Source: Alterluteimonas quercicellularis (lineage in GTDB: Bacteria; Pseudomonadota; Gammaproteobacteria; Xanthomonadales; Xanthomonadaceae). Taken from it: DNA of 64,000 nt. How positions within the stretch are numbered: position 1 is the first letter of the stretch; each line of letters starts with the position of its first letter. Below are positions 61,569 to 64,000 of this stretch, one piece after another. The notes below the pieces were generated by a model. That model was not told the DNA's origin, did no database searches, and saw nothing but the letters and a program-made list of their open reading frames with translations. The position numbers were made by a program, and so were the translations under genes. The stretch lies in NCBI RefSeq assembly GCF_021191635.1, contig NZ_JAIWPR010000019.1, positions 57,962-121,961 of the forward strand, given 5' to 3'.

Positions 61569-63938
61569 ATGACCGCAAGCCCGTTCGCCCTCGAACCCTT
61601 CCCGATGGATCCCGGCCGGCGTCGCTTCCTGGGCTGGTGCGCGCTGGCCGCGGCGGCCGGCATCGCCGGCTTCCCGCAGCGCGCAGCCGCGCTGGCGCCG
61701 GCGCGCCGGGCCGCCCCTGCCGACGGCAGCGTGCGCCTGCTGCCCTCGGTCTTCGCCGACCAGGTGGCGGCCACGCGTGGCTACCTGCTGCGGCTGTCGC
61801 CGGACCGCCTGCTGCACAACTTCCGCGAGCAGGCCGGGCTGGCGCCGAAGGCCGAGTCCTACGGCGGCTGGGAGGCCGACACCATCGCCGGCCACACCCT
61901 GGGCCATTACCTCAGCGCGCTGGCGCTGATGCACGGCCACGGCGGCGACGAGGACTGCGGCCGGCGCGTGGACCACATCGTCGACGAACTGCGCGCCTGC
62001 CAGGCGGCCGGCGGCGACGGCTACGTGGCCGGTTTCACCCGCAAGCGCGACGACGGCACGGTCGAGGGCGGGCGCGCCGTGCTCGACGAGATCGAGCGCG
62101 GCACGATCCGCGCGCGCCCGTTCGACCTCAACGGCAGCTGGGCGCCGTTCTACACCTGGCACAAGCTCTTCGCCGGCCTGCTGGACGCGCACCGCTACCG
62201 CGGCCGCGACGACGCGCTGGAGGTGGCCGTGGCCCTGGCCGCGCACGTCGATCGCCGCCTGGCGCCGCTGGACGAGGCGCAGATGCAGGAGCTGCTGGAG
62301 TGCGAGTTCGGCGGCATGCCCGAGTCGCTGGCCGAGCTGGCGGCGCGCAGCGGCGACCCGCGCTGGCTGGCGCTGTCGCGGCGCTTCCATCACGCCCGCG
62401 TACTCGACCCGCTTGCCGCCGGGCGCGACGAGCTGGCGCGCCTGCACGCCAACACCCAGATCCCCAAGCTGCTGGGCACCGCGCGCCAGTTCGAGCTCGA
62501 CGGCCGGCAGGAGGACGCGGCCGCGGTGCTGTTCTTCTGGGAGCGCGTGACCGGCGTGCACAGCTACGCCATCGGCGGCAACTCCGACCGCGAGTACTTC
62601 CAGCGCCCCGGCACGCTGTCGCGCTACGTCACCGAGCAGACCTGCGAGCACTGCAACACGCTCAACATGCTGCGGCTGACCCAGCACGTGCACGCCTGGA
62701 GCGGCGAGGCGCGGCAGTTCGACTTCCACGAGCGCGCGCTCTACAACCACGTGCTCTCGCAGCAGCACCCCGACGGCGGCCGCTACACCTACATGACCCC
62801 GCTGCAGGCCGGCGAGGCGCGGCGCTACTCCGATCCCGAAGGCCAGTTCTGGTGCTGCGTGGGCACCGGCATGGAGAGCCATGCGCAGTTCTCCGATGCC
62901 ATCTACCGCTTCGGCGACGGCGCGCTGCACGTGAACCTGTACATCCCGTCCACCCTCGACGATCCCGCGCACCGCCTGGCGTTGCGGCTGGAGAGCGGGC
63001 TGCCCGCGCGCGGCGACGTCGCTGCGACCGTGCTGCGCGCCGACGCCGGCGCACCGCGCACGATCGCCCTGCGGGTGCCGGACTGGGCCGGCGGCCAAGC
63101 GCTGAGGATCAACGGCGCCACCGTCGACGCCCATCCGCAGGACGGCTACCTGCGCCTGGCCCGCGACTGGGCCGAAGGCGACCGAATCGAACTGGAGTTC
63201 GTGATGCCGGTGCTCGTGGAGCCCTGCGCCGACGACCCGGCCCTGGTCTCGCTGCGGCGCGGCCCCTGCGTGCTGGCCGCCGACCTGGGCCCGGCCGACG
63301 CCCCCTGGGACGGCCGCGAGGTGCTGCTGGACCCGGACACCGCGTTCGACCCGGACGCCGACGGTGGCGCCCGCGCGCGGCCGCCCTCGCACCCTGAGGG
63401 AATGCGGCTGGCACCGTTCCACGCCCTGCACGAGCGCCGCTATGCGGTCTACTTCCGGCGCCTCGACGCCGCCGGCCGACGCCGCCACCAGCAGGCGCTG
63501 GACGACGCGCGCGAACGCGACGCCGCGCTGGACCGACAGAGCCTGGACCGGCTGGCCCCGGGCGACGAGGGCAGCGAACGCGCGCACGACCTGCGCACCG
63601 AAGGCGCCTCCCACGCCGTGGTCTATCGCCGCATGCGCGGCCGCGACGCCCGCAGCGGCGGCGCCTTCGAGTTCGTGCTGCGCCCCGACGCCGCCCCCGG
63701 CCGGCTGCGGCTGCGCTACTGGGGCGAGGAACATCGCCGCCGCTTCGTCATCCTGGCCGGCGGCGAGCGGCTGGCCGACGAAGTGCTCGACGGCGGCCGC
63801 GGCGACGACTTCGTCGATATCGACTACCCGCTGCCCGACGCCCTGCGCATCCCGCAGCCCGACGGCCTGCGCGTCCGCATCCAACCCGAAGACGGCTACT
63901 CCGCCGGCCCCGTTTTCGGCGTCTGGCTGCTGCCGTAG
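61569..63938 (+). CDS. GH127 glycoside hydrolase (beta-L-arabinofuranosidase family)
   Basis: 789 residues. A twin-arginine-like signal MDPGRRRFLGWCALAAAAG begins at the second Met (61605), which may be the true start. (alpha/alpha)6 barrel with YTWHKLFAGLLDAHR. The zinc/cysteine centre is intact: Glu360-x-Cys362 in CEHC and Cys429-Cys430 in FWCCVGTG, matching the Glu-x-Cys ... Cys-Cys quartet of the founding enzyme HypBA1, where the first Cys of the pair is the nucleophile. The C-terminus adds beta-sandwich domains. HypBA1 frees L-arabinose from hydroxyproline-linked beta-arabinan. 13 bp after the amidohydrolase. Confidence 0.93.
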   Translation: MTASPFALEPFPMDPGRRRFLGWCALAAAAGIAGFPQRAAALAPARRAAPADGSVRLLPSVFADQVAATRGYLLRLSPDRLLHNFREQAGLAPKAESYGGWEADTIAGHTLGHYLSALALMHGHGGDEDCGRRVDHIVDELRACQAAGGDGYVAGFTRKRDDGTVEGGRAVLDEIERGTIRARPFDLNGSWAPFYTWHKLFAGLLDAHRYRGRDDALEVAVALAAHVDRRLAPLDEAQMQELLECEFGGMPESLAELAARSGDPRWLALSRRFHHARVLDPLAAGRDELARLHANTQIPKLLGTARQFELDGRQEDAAAVLFFWERVTGVHSYAIGGNSDREYFQRPGTLSRYVTEQTCEHCNTLNMLRLTQHVHAWSGEARQFDFHERALYNHVLSQQHPDGGRYTYMTPLQAGEARRYSDPEGQFWCCVGTGMESHAQFSDAIYRFGDGALHVNLYIPSTLDDPAHRLALRLESGLPARGDVAATVLRADAGAPRTIALRVPDWAGGQALRINGATVDAHPQDGYLRLARDWAEGDRIELEFVMPVLVEPCADDPALVSLRRGPCVLAADLGPADAPWDGREVLLDPDTAFDPDADGGARARPPSHPEGMRLAPFHALHERRYAVYFRRLDAAGRRRHQQALDDARERDAALDRQSLDRLAPGDEGSERAHDLRTEGASHAVVYRRMRGRDARSGGAFEFVLRPDAAPGRLRLRYWGEEHRRRFVILAGGERLADEVLDGGRGDDFVDIDYPLPDALRIPQPDGLRVRIQPEDGYSAGPVFGVWLLP

Positions 63939-63951
63939 GCGCTTCGGTCCG

Positions 63952-63974
63952 GTATGAGCGCGCTTGCGCGCGAC
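63952..63974 (+). repeat. REP arm, degenerate head
   Basis: GTATGAGCGCGCTTGCGCGCG-type copy of the arm 13 bp after the GH127 stop; any partner would lie beyond the window end. Confidence 0.7.
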
Positions 63975-64000
63975 AGGCTTGCCCCGCGGCCCCGGTCGCG

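Overview
The window is very GC-rich, densely packed gammaproteobacterial chromosome. It fits the Xanthomonadaceae (Lysobacter/Luteimonas/Stenotrophomonas side), an inference from four signs: a LexA box of the TTAG-N6-TACTA type, the lexA-recA-recX-alaS-csrA-tRNA block, several large TonB-dependent receptors, and many intergenic GTAG-headed REP palindromes resembling the SMAG elements of Stenotrophomonas. No insertion sequence, prophage or CRISPR array was seen.

Layout. 1-5.4 kb: katG (cut by the window edge, with an OxyR-like site upstream), a small exported protein, and mutS. 5.9-8.9 kb: a Crp/Fnr-type regulator followed by four tightly spaced same-strand genes that I cannot place in characterised families. 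One is a small secreted protein with a toxin-nuclease look, followed by a 57-aa acidic protein. This is the least explained cluster. 9.2-14.2 kb: a TonB receptor, pncC and a UbiB-like kinase. 14.2-20.6 kb: lexA, recA, recX, alaS, csrA, tRNA-Ser and tRNA-Arg. 20.8-24.5 kb: an EcsC protein, an alpha/beta hydrolase, thiD and arsC, with a five-unit palindrome array between convergent genes.

24.1-35.6 kb reads as a peptidoglycan-peptide salvage locus: an NlpC/P60 endopeptidase, a dipeptide epimerase, an RpiR regulator and an L,D-transpeptidase-fold lipoprotein on one strand. Divergent from them are a TonB receptor and a serine beta-lactamase-fold hydrolase, followed by a DASS carboxylate transporter. 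A CmlA-like drug exporter, tRNA-Val and tRNA-Phe, a lipoprotein, yggX, mutY, an AsmA-like protein and ftsY follow to 41.7 kb.

41.7-63.9 kb holds a complete trans-4-hydroxy-L-proline catabolic operon (PAS-AraC regulator, epimerase, three-part dehydrogenase, deaminase, semialdehyde dehydrogenase, permease). It runs into a DPP4-type prolyl peptidase and a DUF885 peptidase. After a repeat-filled gap and an opposite-strand hydrolase comes TonB receptor - cog1228-type amidohydrolase - GH127. GH127 enzymes include the beta-L-arabinofuranosidase that trims hydroxyproline-linked arabinans. My leading hypothesis is that this stretch feeds on hydroxyproline-rich (extensin-like) glycoproteins: import, sugar removal, prolyl peptide cleavage and hydroxyproline oxidation to 2-oxoglutarate. 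A 16-bp motif is shared by the control regions of both halves.
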